IMG/VR virus record: IMGVR_UViG_3300027631_000139
Coordinates: 1-23,857 of that record
Reading direction: 5' to 3' (one strand)
Length of the DNA stretch: 23,857 nt
From: a virus
The position numbers and the translations under genes were made by a program. The notes beneath the pieces are model-generated. The model ran no database searches. It worked only from the letters and a program-made list of their open reading frames with translations, and had not been told where the DNA came from. This document shows, in pieces, positions 8,270 through 15,519 of this stretch (its first letter is position 1; each line of letters opens with the position of its first letter).

Positions 8270-8621
8270 CCCTTTTACTCTGCGTCAGCTTATCAAAGAG
8301 CATGGCATAGCCCTCACGCTTCGTAAGAGAGCCGCCAGTGCGTATAACGATGCCACAGGTACTGTGACTACCACAAACACAGACTACGCTCTACAGGGCT
8401 ATTTCTACGACTATACGCCAGACATGATTGACGGTGACTCTATCCTTCGTGGTGATCGTAGGGTTGTCTTGAGTGACAAGTTGACTAATGGGTCAGCTAC
8501 ACCAGAACCTGATGCCACAGACCAGATCATTGGTCTTGGTGATACAGTCAACATTGTTAAGGTTATGGAGATCAAGTCTGGTAGTGCCACGATGTGCTAT
8601 CAGTTGCAAGTGAGGGAATGA
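8250..8621 (+). CDS. Probable head-closure (stopper) protein
   Basis: This 123-residue beta-rich protein (GITL-like strands around IALTLRKRA, ALQGYFYDYTPDMIDGDSILRGDRRVVL, IIGLGDTVNIVKVMEIKSG) fits the SPP1 gp16/lambda FII-like neck family in size and position. The motif of a redox-like GD at the centre and the strand ending in YQLQVRE are common in these proteins. The start at 8250 lies about 15 nt after GGAG. An ATG at 8259 is possible but worse placed. It overlaps the connector gene. Confidence 0.6.
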   Translation: MNLMAFDPFTLRQLIKEHGIALTLRKRAASAYNDATGTVTTTNTDYALQGYFYDYTPDMIDGDSILRGDRRVVLSDKLTNGSATPEPDATDQIIGLGDTVNIVKVMEIKSGSATMCYQLQVRE

Positions 8622-8622
8622 T

Positions 8623-9045
8623 ATGGCTCAGATCAAACTGACCACCCTTATCCAAAAGATTCAAGATGACCTACATAAAGTCAGGAATGAGTTTCTGCTA
8701 AAAATGGCAGAAGATGTTGTTACTTCGTCTATACTAACTGTTGATACTGGTGCTTACATTACCTCTCACTCCATCAGGACTACTAGAGGTGCAGGTCGGT
8801 CTAGGAGTTCTCACGGTAAACCTACTGGACAAGACCCAGAAGCTAAAGCAGCCGAAGCTATGGACCAACTCATGAGTGATATTGCCTCTTTGCCAGATGA
8901 TCAGACACAGGTCTATCTGACTAACAATTCCCCTCATGCCAATATAGTTGAGTACAGTCATGGATATGCTGTATACAGTGGTGTTCGTAGTCGGGCTAAG
9001 TATCACCTAGAAAAAGCAATCAACGAAGTCAAAGGTGGACGATGA
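8623..9045 (+). CDS. HK97 gp10-like tail completion protein
   Basis: This 140-residue protein has an N-terminal helix (LIQKIQDDLHKVRNEFLLKM), a VDTGAYITSHSIR strand region, the signature NNSPHANIVEYSHGYAVYSG (about 104-123), and a C-terminal helix. The NN-x-x-H-A-x-x-x-E-x-G/H pattern is characteristic of HK97 gp10-type neck/tail completion proteins. A GAGGGA ribosome site precedes the ATG by 5 nt. The stop overlaps the next start as ATGA. Confidence 0.75.
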   Translation: MAQIKLTTLIQKIQDDLHKVRNEFLLKMAEDVVTSSILTVDTGAYITSHSIRTTRGAGRSRSSHGKPTGQDPEAKAAEAMDQLMSDIASLPDDQTQVYLTNNSPHANIVEYSHGYAVYSGVRSRAKYHLEKAINEVKGGR

Positions 9046-9449
9046 CAATCATTAACGACATCCGTGCTTGCCTAGACTCGCATCTGACTGGTGCTTCAGG
9101 CATCCCAACCATTGCTCGACAAAACGTACCTTTTGAACCTACCACTGGAACTTCCTTTGTTAAGGCCAGTATGATCCCTACCTCCCGCAGACCCGCTGTA
9201 CGAGGTCTTAACCCTCAGAAGCGATATGACGGCCTCTACAATCTATTGATCTGCACACCAGAGGGTTTAGGTTCAGGTGCAGGATATGACGTTGCTGATC
9301 TGTTGTTGGCTCGTTTTGAAGCAACCACAGACATCACTTACAGTGGCTTAACCATAAGCCTAGACTACTCTGAGGTAAGAGCAAGTTACCTTGATTCACC
9401 ATTCTATTGCACACCAGTCGTAGTTGCTTGGTACTGCTATAACTCTTAA
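9042..9449 (+). CDS. Tail terminator protein
   Basis: This 135-residue protein has the layout of lambda gpU-like terminators: an N-terminal helix (IINDIRACLDSHL), a strand region with RQNVPFEPTTGTSFVKA, a central YDGLYNLLICTPEGLGSGAGYDVADLLLARFE block and a C-terminal strand (PFYCTPVVVAWYCY). These proteins cap the tail tube once the tape-measure length is reached. It lies between tail completion and tail tube, as in many siphophages. Confidence 0.72.
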   Translation: MTIINDIRACLDSHLTGASGIPTIARQNVPFEPTTGTSFVKASMIPTSRRPAVRGLNPQKRYDGLYNLLICTPEGLGSGAGYDVADLLLARFEATTDITYSGLTISLDYSEVRASYLDSPFYCTPVVVAWYCYNS

Positions 9450-9463
9450 TAAAGGAAACTAAA

Positions 9464-10618
9464 ATGGCTTTTGCACAGGGTTCACGTTCTGGACTATCTT
9501 ATGTGGTTGAATCCACTTTCGGCACTACTCCCGCTTCTCCCTCACTCGTTCAGTTGCCCTACAACACTCACTCTTTGGATATGACCAAGGATCGTGTATC
9601 GGGTAATGAAATCCAACCTGATCGTATGCTTCGTGTTGACCGTCACGGTAATCGTCAAGCTGGTGGCGACATCGTTGCTGATCTTCGTAAAGCTGACTTT
9701 GACCCCTTCCTCGAAAGCGCCCTTATGAGTGCCTTTGCGGATTCGGCTACCATTGCTACTCTGACCGCTACCAGTGCTGGTGGTACTGCTACTTTGACGT
9801 TTGCCAGCCAGACTATCCCCCCGTTCCCAGTTGGTTCTGCTATCACTGTTGCTGGTGTTACCCCCTCTGGCTTTAATGGTGTATTCACTGTAACTGCTTG
9901 CACTGCCACTTCGGTATCTTACGCCAACGCTACTGCTGGCCCGCAGACTGTTGCTGGTACGATCAAGAACAGGGTTCTGAAGGTTGGGAATACAGCTAAG
10001 TCAATGAGCATTGAAGATGCTGCTGATGATATTAGTCAGTTCCGTCTCTTCACTGGTATGACGGTTAACACTGCTGCTATCTCCATTAAGCCCAATGCTA
10101 TGATTGCTGCTACGTTCAGCATGATCGGCAAAGACATGACCATCTCTGGTTCATCCCTTGATGCCGCAAAGACTGCAAGCAGCACCAACCAGCCTTTTGA
10201 TGCTTACTCTGGCACTATGGCTATCGGTAACGCAAGTGCAGCGTTGTCTTCTGTGGCTACGATCACTGGCATTGACTTCTCTATCACCAACGCACTTGCA
10301 CCTACCTTCGTTGTTGGTTCTGCCACAACCCCTCAACTTGAGTTTGGTATGGCAACTGTGGAAGGTACGATCACTGCCTACTTTGAAGATGCTTCCTTGA
10401 TCAACCGCTTTGTCAACGAAACGACTTCGGCCTTCCAAGTCACTGTGAACGATCCCAGTGGTGCTTCCAACTACACGTTTCACTTCCCCCGTGTGAAGAT
10501 CAATGGTGCGGCTGTTCCTGTTGGTGGTCCTACCTCGCGTATCGTCACTCTGCCCTTCGTGGCTCTGTATGACACCACTGAGAACAGCAACATCGAAATC
10601 ATCCGTAACCCTTCCTAA
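9464..10618 (+). CDS. Major tail tube protein with an inserted Ig-like domain
   Basis: This is a 384-residue protein. The start (SRSGLSYVVESTFGTTPASP) and the DRVSGNEIQPDRMLRVDRHGNRQAGGDIVADLRKADFD stretch, here in residues 43-80, are typical of the phage tail-tube family that forms stacked hexameric rings. Residues about 99-167 (SAITVAGVTPSGFNGVFTVTA and flanks) look like an inserted small beta-sandwich, since the tube fold resumes at IKNRVLKVGNTAKSMSIE. Such inserts project from the tail surface. The RBS AAAGGAAA is strong. It is the last gene before the structured intergenic region. Confidence 0.85.
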   Translation: MAFAQGSRSGLSYVVESTFGTTPASPSLVQLPYNTHSLDMTKDRVSGNEIQPDRMLRVDRHGNRQAGGDIVADLRKADFDPFLESALMSAFADSATIATLTATSAGGTATLTFASQTIPPFPVGSAITVAGVTPSGFNGVFTVTACTATSVSYANATAGPQTVAGTIKNRVLKVGNTAKSMSIEDAADDISQFRLFTGMTVNTAAISIKPNAMIAATFSMIGKDMTISGSSLDAAKTASSTNQPFDAYSGTMAIGNASAALSSVATITGIDFSITNALAPTFVVGSATTPQLEFGMATVEGTITAYFEDASLINRFVNETTSAFQVTVNDPSGASNYTFHFPRVKINGAAVPVGGPTSRIVTLPFVALYDTTENSNIEIIRNPS

Positions 10619-10627
10619 CATAAGCAT

Positions 10628-10704
10628 CCCCTTTAAACAAGGGGTAGGGACAGGATGATTGTGTCGGGCAGAAGTCCTGTCCCGAATTTCACTATCCGAC
10701 ACAA
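10628..10704 (+). ncRNA. Structured RNA: hairpin plus 9+9 bp H-type pseudoknot
   Basis: A hairpin CCCCTT (10628-10633) / AAGGGG (10639-10644) comes first. Stem 1 then pairs GGGACAGGA (10647-10655) with TCCTGTCCC (10675-10683), 9 bp without mismatch. Stem 2 pairs TTGTGTCGG (10659-10667), which lies inside the stem-1 loop, with CCGACACAA (10696-10704), 9 bp without mismatch. The crossing order makes an H-type pseudoknot with short loops (3, 7 and 12 nt). A T-rich run (10705-10718) follows. It begins 10 nt after the tail-tube stop codon. It could stabilise the 3' end of the head/tail-tube mRNA, act as an attenuator, or bind a ligand or protein. I recognise no named RNA family. Confidence 0.7.
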
Positions 10705-10723
10705 CTTTATTTTCGTTTACCCC

Positions 10724-10752
10724 TTGACACGGGCATGACCACTCCCTATATA
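10724..10752 (+). promoter_or_regulatory. Second sigma70-like promoter, upstream of tail chaperone genes
   Basis: TTGACA (10724-10729) is followed by a 17-nt spacer and TATATA (10747-10752). The upstream stretch 10705-10720 is AT-rich like an UP element. The block TACCCCTTGACA is identical to that at the first promoter. It would start a new transcript near 10759 for the tail-assembly, tip and lysis genes. Confidence 0.75.
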
Positions 10753-10787
10753 CTTATTAGGTTTGCCCCCGCCGATATATCTATCCC

Positions 10788-10816
10788 CTACATGAACTTG
10801 ATCATCTATCATGTAG
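10788..10816 (+). repeat. 8-bp inverted repeat in the tail-operon leader
   Basis: CTACATGA (10788-10795) pairs perfectly with TCATGTAG (10809-10816) around a 13-nt loop that itself contains the palindrome TGATCA. It lies about 30 nt after the predicted transcription start and 30 nt before the first start codon. It could be an operator for a dimeric regulator or an mRNA hairpin. Confidence 0.5.
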
Positions 10817-10831
10817 TAACCCTAATCCTAT

Positions 10832-10849
10832 AAGGACATCCCCGACATG
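10832..10849 (+). promoter_or_regulatory. Recurring ribosome-binding leader (copy 1)
   Basis: AAGGACATCCCCGACATG places the Shine-Dalgarno AAGGA before the tail-chaperone ATG. Very similar sequences precede the GNAT gene (16161-16178) and the fibre gene (19193-19209), sharing AAGGA, CCCGA and the ATG. Confidence 0.5.
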
Positions 10850-11245
10850 GACCTACAGAACCTTCTACCTACTTCTGACACTATTACTGTTATCCTTAAG
10901 CATCCAGTTACTGATGATGTCTTGATGAAGGATGATGGTGTTGAGATGTCAGTCACTGTGTATGCACCCCACTCAAAAGAGTATAAGGCTGCTATCCACG
11001 AACAGACCAACAAGCGTATCCAGAAAGCACAGAAGAGTAAGAAGATTACCTTCACTGCTGAAGAGATTGACCTTGCATCTGTAGAGTTGATGGCTAAGAC
11101 CACGAAAGATTGGGACTTGATCTTCAACAAGAAGTCCTTGAAATTCTCTGTGGCAGAAGCAATCGACCTTTATCAGAAACTTCCGTGGCTCAAAGATCAG
11201 GTCATTGAGGCTCAAGAGGATTACACCTCTTTTTTGAAGAAATAG
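10847..11245 (+). CDS. Tail assembly chaperone (lambda G-like)
   Basis: A 132-residue protein encoded just upstream of the tape-measure gene. The N-terminus is strand-rich (DTITVILKHPVTDDVLM), then an amphipathic Lys/Gln-rich helix and a segment with VELMAKTTKDWDLIF and FSVAEAIDLYQKLPWLKDQV. This KTTKDW-type region recurs in tail chaperones. These proteins coat the tape measure until the tube polymerises. The coding frame ends just after a slippery T TTT TTG site, so a fraction of ribosomes should produce the longer fusion described separately. It is the first gene of the transcript from the promoter at 10724. Confidence 0.8.
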   Translation: MDLQNLLPTSDTITVILKHPVTDDVLMKDDGVEMSVTVYAPHSKEYKAAIHEQTNKRIQKAQKSKKITFTAEEIDLASVELMAKTTKDWDLIFNKKSLKFSVAEAIDLYQKLPWLKDQVIEAQEDYTSFLKK

Positions 11246-11592
11246 CCTCTGACCTATACGAGTATGCGGAATGGGACTTCAAACTAAGTCTTACTGATAG
11301 TAACGGTGTCTCCGAAAGGGAACACTTAGAAATGGTTGAAAGGCAGATTGGACAAACTCCAGTAGAGTTGCAGGGACCACCGTTCCCCGAACTAATGGAA
11401 TATGTCTGGTCTGCCTTTATTAGTTTGCACTCTGCCCGTGGTCAAGGCTTCAATGGACCCTTACCTCTTACCTACACTGAGATTGCCTATTGGCAACAAC
11501 TAACTGGAAGTCAACTATCCGTCTGGGAAGTTGGTGTTATCAAAAGACTAGATTCTATCTACATAAAAGTGATTGGTGAAAGAAATGGCTGA
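10847..11592 (+). CDS. Frameshifted tail assembly chaperone fusion (GT-like, -1 PRF)
   Basis: If ribosomes slip by -1 at TTTTTTG (11230-11236), codon 130 (Leu) is followed by GAA in the next frame and translation runs to the TGA at 11590-11592. This gives a 248-residue fusion with 118 new residues. The second frame is open from 11209, has no independent ribosome site at the slip point, and encodes sensible protein (EEIASDLYEYAEWDF, LPLTYTEIAYWQQLTG, then IKRLDSIYIKVIGE). Lambda G/GT is the model: the T-part binds the tape measure and recruits tube subunits. The fusion end overlaps the tape-measure start. A separate start at ATG 11332 would be the alternative. Confidence 0.78.
11230..11236 (+). 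promoter_or_regulatory. -1 frameshift slippery heptamer T TTT TTG
   Basis: In the zero frame the codons are TCT TTT TTG AAG AAA TAG, so the site matches X XXY YYZ exactly. The zero-frame stop follows two codons later. The -1 frame is open from 11209 to 11589, so the overlap window spans the site. No obvious stimulatory stem is visible downstream. Confidence 0.78.
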
Positions 11593-13765
11593 TCTTGGTA
11601 CAGTAAATATTCTGATTGATATTAAAGGTCAGCCTCTCGTAAAAGAACTTGCTACAGACTTTGACAGGGTAACTGTCTCAGAAAAGAAAATGTCTGATGC
11701 TACTGCAAAAGTTATGGCAGACTTTCGACGTATGAAGTCCATAATGCAGATGGTTAAAACAGAAACTGATGGTGCAGCTAACTCTTTCCAAAGGTTTTCT
11801 GCTAAAGAACTTCAGCAGACTGCTCAAAGAATGCAGGGTTTTGAATCTGTACTAGCTAACACTCGTCGTGGCATGGGTCAGATGGGTATGGCTACTCAAC
11901 AAGTTGGTTATCAGGTTGGTGACTTCTTAGTCCAAATTCAATCTGGAACTAATCCTCTTGTGGCTTTTGGGCAACAGGCAACTCAGCTAGTGGGTATCCT
12001 ACCTTCTTTTTCTAGTGTATTGGGTGTATCTGTAAGTTCCCTTATTGGACTTAGTGCTGGTCTTGGTATTGCTATTCCACTCTTAACTGCTATCGGCGCA
12101 TACTTTATGCGTACTGGCAAGGATGCTAAAGATGGTGCAGATGGTATCAATACCTTTTCTGGGGCAATTAAAGCCCTTACAGCAGAGATACAAAAAAACC
12201 AAGAAGCCTTTCTTAAAGCAAAGTTTGGAACGGACATTCTTGGTGTAGCAAGCGCAAGTCAACAGATAGAAGACTTCCAAAAAAGAATTGCAAGCCTTCA
12301 GACAAGCATTGATAAAATGAAAAGTCAAGGTGGTAAAGCTGCCGCTTTCTCTGGCCTTGTTACGGGTAGTGTAGAAGAACTCGAAGCCCAAAAGAAGGCT
12401 CTTCAAGACCAACTCGATACTTTAACTGCACAAGCAGAAGCCCAGAATATGCTTAATGGTGGACTGTCTGTTGCTGGTGGCCTACAACGTGCTGCTGTTC
12501 AAGACAAGCAAGAAGAACTTCGGACTGCAAAAGATTATGAGCAATCTTTGATCCGTGCCTATGGTTACTATGCTAAGACTAGGGTAGAGGCAGACAAGAT
12601 TGCTGCTGCAAACGCTAAGGCCAATGAAAGTTCATATGCTGACGCACAGTTTGCTAAACAGGCAGCTATAATTGCTTTCTACAAAGAGCAAGAAGAAGCT
12701 GAAAATAAGGCTGGTGAAAAGGCAGAATACCTAAGACAAGTCTTCCATATGTTAGCTGGTGAAACCAGTTCAATCTCTACGGGTATTAAACCGCTTCCAG
12801 AAATTCTGGACAAAGCAGCTATTGCAGCCTATAAACTTGCTGCCGCTATGGCAGATACTAGGACTGCTGCAAGTGCGGTTCTGTCTAGTATGATACAAGT
12901 AGATGCTGCTAGGTTGAGGAAGCAAGGACAAGTTCAAGCCGCTGCTGCTGGTTTTGTTGGTAGACCAGAACTTGATAATGTTGCAAATCGTGCGGCTGTG
13001 AATGCAGCAAGAGGAACGATTCTTGAATTTAATAATGCACCAGATACTGGTGGGGCAAAGACTGACCCACTTGTTGAACTGCAAAAGCAGATTGCCCTTC
13101 AAGAAGAACTGAATGGTAAGACTGAAGCAGAAAGACAAGTTCGTCAAGCACTTGGTGATGACTATGCTAAGTATAGTCCTACTATTATCAAGGGCCTTGA
13201 AGAACAAATCCAAAAGCAGATCGAACTTGAAGAACGTCTTAAGGAACAGCAAGGTCTTTACGACACCATCCAAAGTAGCATGGAAGATGCTTTCATGTCT
13301 ATGGTTGATGGAACTAAGACTGCTAAGGATGCCTTCAAACAAATGGCTGCTGCTATCATCAAAGAACTCTACAATGTTCTTGTGGTTCAACGGATGGTCG
13401 GTTCTTTCAATGCCTCCACTGGTGTTGGTACGGGACTCTCTGGTATTATTGGTGGTGCTATCGGCGGCTTGTTCAAAGCTGATGGTGGTCCTGTTAGTGC
13501 GGGTCAACCGTATATCGTTGGTGAACGTGGTCCTGAAATGATCATCCCCAAGTCTTCGGGAATGGTTCTGACAAATGGGCAAACTAAGGCTGCTCTTGGT
13601 GGTGAAAGCTACACTGTCCAGAACAACATTACTGTAACGGGTTCAGACTCTGCAATGGTTCGTCAAGAGATCGCTAAGATGATCCCGCAGATCAGTAGTG
13701 CCACAAAGGCTGCAATGATTGATGCTAAGAGGCGTGGCGGACAAATGGGCAACGCATTCAGATGA
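11585..13765 (+). CDS. Tail tape-measure protein
   Basis: This 726-residue protein sets tail length and later helps DNA entry. Its N-terminal 110 residues are helical with coiled-coil character. The motif QVGYQVGDFLVQIQSGTN followed by PLVAFGQQATQLVG is a hallmark of many tape-measure proteins, and is followed by hydrophobic stretches (VLGVSVSSLIGLSAGLGIAIPLLTAIGAY, in two helices). Long Gln/Lys/Glu helices fill the middle. The C-terminus has AQP-like Gly-rich ADGGPVSAGQPYIVGERGPEMIIP. At about 1.5 A per residue it predicts a tail of roughly 100 nm. The ATG at 11585 is preferred because it gives MADLGTVNI and an 8-nt overlap; a TTG at 11573 is possible. Confidence 0.92.
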   Translation: MADLGTVNILIDIKGQPLVKELATDFDRVTVSEKKMSDATAKVMADFRRMKSIMQMVKTETDGAANSFQRFSAKELQQTAQRMQGFESVLANTRRGMGQMGMATQQVGYQVGDFLVQIQSGTNPLVAFGQQATQLVGILPSFSSVLGVSVSSLIGLSAGLGIAIPLLTAIGAYFMRTGKDAKDGADGINTFSGAIKALTAEIQKNQEAFLKAKFGTDILGVASASQQIEDFQKRIASLQTSIDKMKSQGGKAAAFSGLVTGSVEELEAQKKALQDQLDTLTAQAEAQNMLNGGLSVAGGLQRAAVQDKQEELRTAKDYEQSLIRAYGYYAKTRVEADKIAAANAKANESSYADAQFAKQAAIIAFYKEQEEAENKAGEKAEYLRQVFHMLAGETSSISTGIKPLPEILDKAAIAAYKLAAAMADTRTAASAVLSSMIQVDAARLRKQGQVQAAAAGFVGRPELDNVANRAAVNAARGTILEFNNAPDTGGAKTDPLVELQKQIALQEELNGKTEAERQVRQALGDDYAKYSPTIIKGLEEQIQKQIELEERLKEQQGLYDTIQSSMEDAFMSMVDGTKTAKDAFKQMAAAIIKELYNVLVVQRMVGSFNASTGVGTGLSGIIGGAIGGLFKADGGPVSAGQPYIVGERGPEMIIPKSSGMVLTNGQTKAALGGESYTVQNNITVTGSDSAMVRQEIAKMIPQISSATKAAMIDAKRRGGQMGNAFR

Positions 13766-13777
13766 TAGGTAAGTAAA

Positions 13778-14407
13778 TTGGCAATATCGTATCCACTCTC
13801 TACTCCGACGAATATTGGTATTGCCAATATCATCTTCAGTGCTGACAATGCTACCGCAATCAGTCAATCACCCTTTACTTACGCTCAACAAGTAATCAAA
13901 CATCAGGGGGAGAGGTGGAGGGCATCTATCTCTCTTCCGCCCATGAAACGAGTTGATGCGGAGAATTGGATTGCTTTTCTCCTTACTCTTCGCGGACAAT
14001 ATGGAACTTTCCTTCTTGGTGATCCTAATGGAACTACACCACAAGGCTCTGCTGCAACTACCGCTGGAACTCCCTTGGTGATGGGTGGAAGCCAAACTGG
14101 ACAAGACTTGACTATTGATGGTCTACCTACATCAGTAACTGGCTACCTTCTTGCTGGCGACTATATTCAACTTGGTTCTGGTATTACTTCTAGTCTGTAC
14201 AAAGTTCTGACCCAAGTGAATACAAGTGCGGCTGGTGTTGCAAGCGTCACTGTGTGGCCCTCAATTACCACAGCACCCGCTGACAATGATCCTATTGTAG
14301 TCAGCAATGCAAAAGGTGTATTTCGTCTAGCTAATAACACTGCCTCTTGGGAGATCAACAACATCTCATCCTATGGCATTACCTTTGATTGTGTGGAGGC
14401 TCTCTAA
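13778..14407 (+). CDS. Putative distal tail protein
   Basis: This 209-residue protein follows the tape measure, where distal tail proteins lie. The N-terminal half (FTYAQQVIKHQGERWRASISLPPM, then WIAFLLTLRGQYGTFLLGDPNG) shows the pattern of a strand-rich domain with the RGQYGTFLLGDP motif found in phage tail-tip proteins. The C-terminal half is beta-rich. The start is a TTG (13778) 8 nt after AGGT; no ATG occurs early in frame. The gene ends by overlapping the next ATG by one base. Confidence 0.6.
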   Translation: MAISYPLSTPTNIGIANIIFSADNATAISQSPFTYAQQVIKHQGERWRASISLPPMKRVDAENWIAFLLTLRGQYGTFLLGDPNGTTPQGSAATTAGTPLVMGGSQTGQDLTIDGLPTSVTGYLLAGDYIQLGSGITSSLYKVLTQVNTSAAGVASVTVWPSITTAPADNDPIVVSNAKGVFRLANNTASWEINNISSYGITFDCVEAL

Positions 14408-15489
14408 TGTCTAACGTAAAGATTACTGACCTCCCAAGTCTTACTGGCGCACTTTCTGACAGCTTAGATGTCTTGCCTGTGGTTGATGTGTCTGGTGATG
14501 CCACAAGCAAGATGACTAGAGCGGAGTTCTTCAAGAATGTTCCTGCAATTGATCTCATTGGTGCTATCACCACTGGTTCTTGGAATGGTGATACTATTAC
14601 TGCTCCTTATGGTGGTACGGGTATTGCGTCCTATGCGATAGGTGATCTTGTCTATGCAAGCACTACCTCTGCTCTCAGCAAACTGGCTGATGTGGCAACG
14701 GGTAACGCCCTTATCTCTGGTGGTGTTGGTGCAGCACCTTCTTACGGCAAGATTGGTTTGACTACCCACATCTCTGGAACTCTTCCTGTGGCTAACGGTG
14801 GTACGAACATTACCTCTTATGCCATTGGTGATCTGATCTATGCTTCCACAACTGGTGTTCTTTCTAAGTTAGCTGACGTAGCAACTGGTAACGCTCTGAT
14901 TTCAGGTGGTGTCGGTGCTGCTCCTGCCTATGGTAAGATTGGTCTAACGACCCACGTGTCTGGCACACTTCCTGTAGCCAATGGTGGTACTGGTGTTACG
15001 ACATCAACTGGTTCTGGTGCTAGTGTGCTTGGTACTGGTCCAACTATCACTGGTGCTGCTCTTAACGGAACCCTTGGTGCTACTACAGCCTCTACAGTAG
15101 CTGCCACGACTATTACTGCCACGACAAGCATCTTATCCTCTGGTGCTGGTGGTATAGGATACTCGACAGGTGCTGGTGTTGCTGTAACTCAGTTGACTAG
15201 CCGTACCACTGCTGCCCCTACAACTGGTGCTAAGACATCTGGTGCTGTTACTCTATTTACGACAACCGCTGTGGTCGGTACATACTTTACCTTCACTGTT
15301 CCAAATACGGCAATCGCTGTCACAGATACAGTGTCTTTGTCTGTAAGAGGTGCAACAAACACCTATGTAGCTTTTGTTACAGCTATTGTTGCTGGTACAT
15401 CCTTCAACGTGACGATGGCATCTGTGGCTGGTGTTGCTTCGGACACCCCAATCGTCAACTTCAATATCATCAAGGGCGTTTCTGCTTAA
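14407..15489 (+). CDS. Repeat-containing tail fibre / appendage protein
   Basis: This 360-residue protein is low in charge and rich in Gly, Thr, Ser and Ala. Residues 1-45 (SNVKITDLPSLTGALSDSLD, then PVVDVSGDATSKMTRAEFF) form an attachment-like N-terminus. Two 62-residue tandem repeats follow (69-192), each ending in SGTLPVANGGT, a motif frequent in phage fibres. The C-terminal 120 residues are beta-rich (KTSGAVTLFTTTAVVGTYFTF). ATG 14407 is chosen because TGGAGG stands 7 nt before it; GTG 14389 upstream lacks that. It may be a fibre or tip-attached protein; receptor binding is unproven. Confidence 0.65.
   Translation: MSNVKITDLPSLTGALSDSLDVLPVVDVSGDATSKMTRAEFFKNVPAIDLIGAITTGSWNGDTITAPYGGTGIASYAIGDLVYASTTSALSKLADVATGNALISGGVGAAPSYGKIGLTTHISGTLPVANGGTNITSYAIGDLIYASTTGVLSKLADVATGNALISGGVGAAPAYGKIGLTTHVSGTLPVANGGTGVTTSTGSGASVLGTGPTITGAALNGTLGATTASTVAATTITATTSILSSGAGGIGYSTGAGVAVTQLTSRTTAAPTTGAKTSGAVTLFTTTAVVGTYFTFTVPNTAIAVTDTVSLSVRGATNTYVAFVTAIVAGTSFNVTMASVAGVASDTPIVNFNIIKGVSA
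14611..14982 (+). repeat. Two 186-bp tandem in-frame repeats in the fibre gene
   Basis: Copy 1 is 14611-14796 and copy 2 is 14797-14982, with a third partial start (GGTGGTAC) at 14983. By hand alignment 55 of 62 residues are identical, but 31 of those 55 use different codons, so the DNA copies are far more diverged than the proteins. Confidence 0.85.
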
Positions 15490-15519
15490 TGCTTCCCGAA
15501 AGAACAAACAAGGTGTACT

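Noticed and set aside
10647-10704. HDV-like self-cleaving ribozyme
   Set aside because: The stem order resembles P1 and P2 of HDV-like ribozymes, but the 7 nt between the second strand and the closing of stem 1 leave no room for the P3 hairpin and its loop.
10659-10718. Simple Rho-independent terminator after the tail-tube gene
   Set aside because: Stem 2 is followed by a T-rich run, but the run is broken (CTTTATTTTCGTTT) and the loop would be 28 nt long. It is not a standard terminator, though attenuation is not excluded.
11332-11592. Independent gene from ATG 11332 instead of a frameshift product
   Set aside because: The frame is open upstream to 11209 with protein-like sequence, and a perfect slippery heptamer connects it to the preceding gene.
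12770-13582. 270-residue minus-strand frame opposite the tape-measure gene
   Set aside because: It is antisense to the tape-measure gene and rich in Ser, Asn and His with no domain pattern.
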